Assembly (NCBI RefSeq): GCF_030287445.1 | Contig: NZ_JASVWB010000002.1 | Span: forward strand, 3,100,001 to 3,164,000 | DNA: 64,000 nt | Reading direction: 5' to 3' | Source: Streptomyces sp. ALI-76-A | GTDB lineage: Bacteria; Actinomycetota; Actinomycetes; Streptomycetales; Streptomycetaceae | Shown here: one piece after another, positions 62,941 to 64,000 of the stretch | Position numbering within the stretch: position 1 is the first letter of the stretch | Layout: the number at the start of each line of letters is the position of its first letter | Position numbers and translations under genes: made by a program | Notes under the pieces: model-generated | The model's input: the letters and a program-made list of their open reading frames with translations, nothing else | Told to the model about the DNA's origin: nothing | The model's database searches: none

Positions 62941-63044
62941 TGGCCGAGTGGCTGAACCAGTTTCCGCGCGACCCCTTGACGCGGACCCGGCGCGCGCCCA
63001 CGCTGACCGATCAACGACCCGCAAGTGGTTCAGCCACTCGGCCA
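62941..63044. promoter_or_regulatory. Paired operators framing the carrier promoter
   Basis: TGGCCGAGTGGCTGAACCA (62941-62959) is repeated perfectly in inverted orientation at 63026-63044. Each copy contains TGGNNNNNCCA, a FadR-like dyad. Between them lie TTGACG (62976-62981) and, after 17 bases, CACGCT, a possible promoter for the carrier. Two sites about 85 bases apart suit repression by looping or occlusion by the divergent GntR protein. Confidence 0.7.
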
Positions 63045-63092
63045 CTTGCCCCGCCCCCGCGCAACGCTCCGGGACCCAGAGACGGGAGCCGC

Positions 63093-64000
63093 ATGTCCCC
63101 CGAACTCATCTCGATCCTCGTCCTCGTCGTGGTCTTCGTCATCGCCACCACCCGTTCCGTCAACATGGGCGCGCTCGCCTTCGCCGCCGCCTTCGCGGTC
63201 GGTGAGCTCGTCGCCGACCTCGACGCGGACGGCATCTTCGCCGGCTTCCCCGGCGACCTGTTCGTCGTCCTGGTCGGTGTCACCTACCTGTTCGCCATCG
63301 CGCGGGCAAACGGCACCACGGACTGGCTGGTGCACGCGGCCGTCCGGCTGGTCCGGGGCCGGGTGGCGCTGATCCCGTGGGTGATGTTCTTCCTCACCGG
63401 CGCGCTCACCGGGATCGGCGCGGTCAGCCCGGCCGCGGTCGCGATCGTCGCGCCGATCGCCCTGAGCTTCGCCACCCGCTACGGGATCAGTCCGCTGCTG
63501 ATGGGGGCGATGGTGGTGCACGGGGCACAGGGCGGCGGCTTCTCCCCGATCAGCATCTACGGCACGATCGTGAACGGCATCGTCGAGCGCGAGAAGCTCC
63601 CGGGCAGCGAGATCACCCTCTTCCTCGCGTCCCTGTTCGCCAACCTCGTCATCGCCGCCTTCGTGTACGTCCTCTTCGGCGGACGCAAGCTGTGGGCGCG
63701 GGGAACCGTGACGGCGGACGAGGCAACCGGGCGGGGCGACGCCCCCGGCGAGGGCGGCCGTCCCGACGGCGGTCCGGGCACCCGTCCCGCCTCCACCGTC
63801 ACCGCCACCACCACGGCCTTGGAGGCCCGCCCCGACGCCCTCGACGCCCCCGCCGCTCCCGGCACCACCCGCCTCACCCCCGCCCGCATCGCCACCCTGG
63901 CCTCCCTGGTCGCCCTCGTCGTCGCCGTCCTCGTCCTCGACCTGGACGCCGGGCTCACCGCGATCACCCTGGCCGCCGTGCTCAGCACCGTCTGGCCGCA
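63093..64000 (+). CDS. MatC-like dicarboxylate carrier (SLC13/ion transporter superfamily), 3' end outside window
   Basis: The first 302 residues of a membrane transporter. Helices begin at once (LISILVLVVVFVIATTRSVNMGALAFAAAFAVGELV), followed by FAGFPGDLFVVLVGVTYLFAIARANGTTDWLVH, GIGAVSPAAVAIVAPIALSFATRYGISPLLMGAMVVHGAQGGGFSPISIYGTIVNGIV. This is the MatC N-terminal pattern of malonate/C4-dicarboxylate carriers. A hydrophilic Ala/Gly/Pro-rich loop of about 65 residues (about 207-270) separates the halves. GGGAG precedes the ATG by 5 bases. It is probably controlled by the divergent GntR protein. The window ends within the first helices of the second half. Confidence 0.87.
   Translation, partial: MSPELISILVLVVVFVIATTRSVNMGALAFAAAFAVGELVADLDADGIFAGFPGDLFVVLVGVTYLFAIARANGTTDWLVHAAVRLVRGRVALIPWVMFFLTGALTGIGAVSPAAVAIVAPIALSFATRYGISPLLMGAMVVHGAQGGGFSPISIYGTIVNGIVEREKLPGSEITLFLASLFANLVIAAFVYVLFGGRKLWARGTVTADEATGRGDAPGEGGRPDGGPGTRPASTVTATTTALEARPDALDAPAAPGTTRLTPARIATLASLVALVVAVLVLDLDAGLTAITLAAVLSTVWP

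Noticed and set aside
62941..62959. GGCCGAGTGGCTGAA resembles the D-arm of a tRNA-Ser
   Set aside because: The sequence is one arm of a perfect inverted repeat 85 bases away; no acceptor stem, anticodon arm or T-arm can be drawn around it.

Overview
The window is about 72-73 percent G+C with strong codon-position bias, GTG/TTG starts, GTGA/ATGA stop-start overlaps, Tat and lipoprotein signals and almost no TTA codons. This points to a Streptomyces chromosome. The left end (3' end of fabF, then a DUF3145 gene on the opposite strand, then further on a SCO2400-type gene) matches, from memory, the order around SCO2390-SCO2410 of S. coelicolor; this was not checked by a search.

Region 1 (1-13.5 kb) is mixed housekeeping: fabF end, DUF3145, an SGNH-hydrolase lipoprotein, a cytoplasmic aldose 1-epimerase, a decayed GH3 glucosidase pseudogene, a secreted pyroglutamyl-peptidase-like protein, an EI24/CysZ-type membrane protein, a secreted M14 carboxypeptidase coupled to a beta-lactamase-fold hydrolase, a divergent MarR/zinc-less dehydrogenase pair and the SCO2400-type protein.

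Region 2 (13.6-45 kb) is a scattered sugar-use regulon that fits arabinan/arabinose best. It holds an enolase-superfamily dehydratase, a zinc alcohol dehydrogenase, an unidentified barrel-like enzyme, a ChvE-type monosaccharide ABC transporter, a Tat-exported mutarotase, two secreted GH43 enzymes, a GH51 arabinofuranosidase behind an ATPase-less ABC importer, and an SMP-30 lactonase with an IclR regulator. Four promoters (13.7, 26.7, 39.0 and 44.9 kb) share a CCATTG -35 element, a 17-18 base spacer and, just downstream of the -10, a palindrome close to GTTCGAAATTTCGAAC with an extra half site. One copy lies before the IclR gene, so this IclR is the obvious candidate regulator. Interleaved are an unusual GH35 gene, Rrf2 and DUF4360 genes, a small membrane ORF split by TGA, and an IrrE-like/MAB_1171c-like/flavoprotein trio.

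Region 3 (45-61 kb) starts with a glycine-rich surface protein ending in a LASTG sortase signal, then a PucR regulator and a very small membrane protein. Next comes a compact co-directional locus: DUF3068 protein, GT4 glycosyltransferase, methyltransferase, a 1408-residue AftD-like GT-C arabinofuranosyltransferase, a condensation-fold acyltransferase, a second methyltransferase, an EamA-like transporter, a Trm112-like protein, an FkbM methyltransferase and a conserved unknown. Most are joined by 4-base overlaps. This looks like a cell-envelope glycan or glycolipid pathway and is the best candidate for a little-described system here.

Region 4 (61-64 kb) has an ATP-grasp ligase, a FadR-type GntR regulator and the start of a MatC/SLC13-type carrier. 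A perfect 19-base inverted repeat lies between the last two and frames the carrier promoter. No rRNA, tRNA, CRISPR array, transposase or phage integrase was seen.
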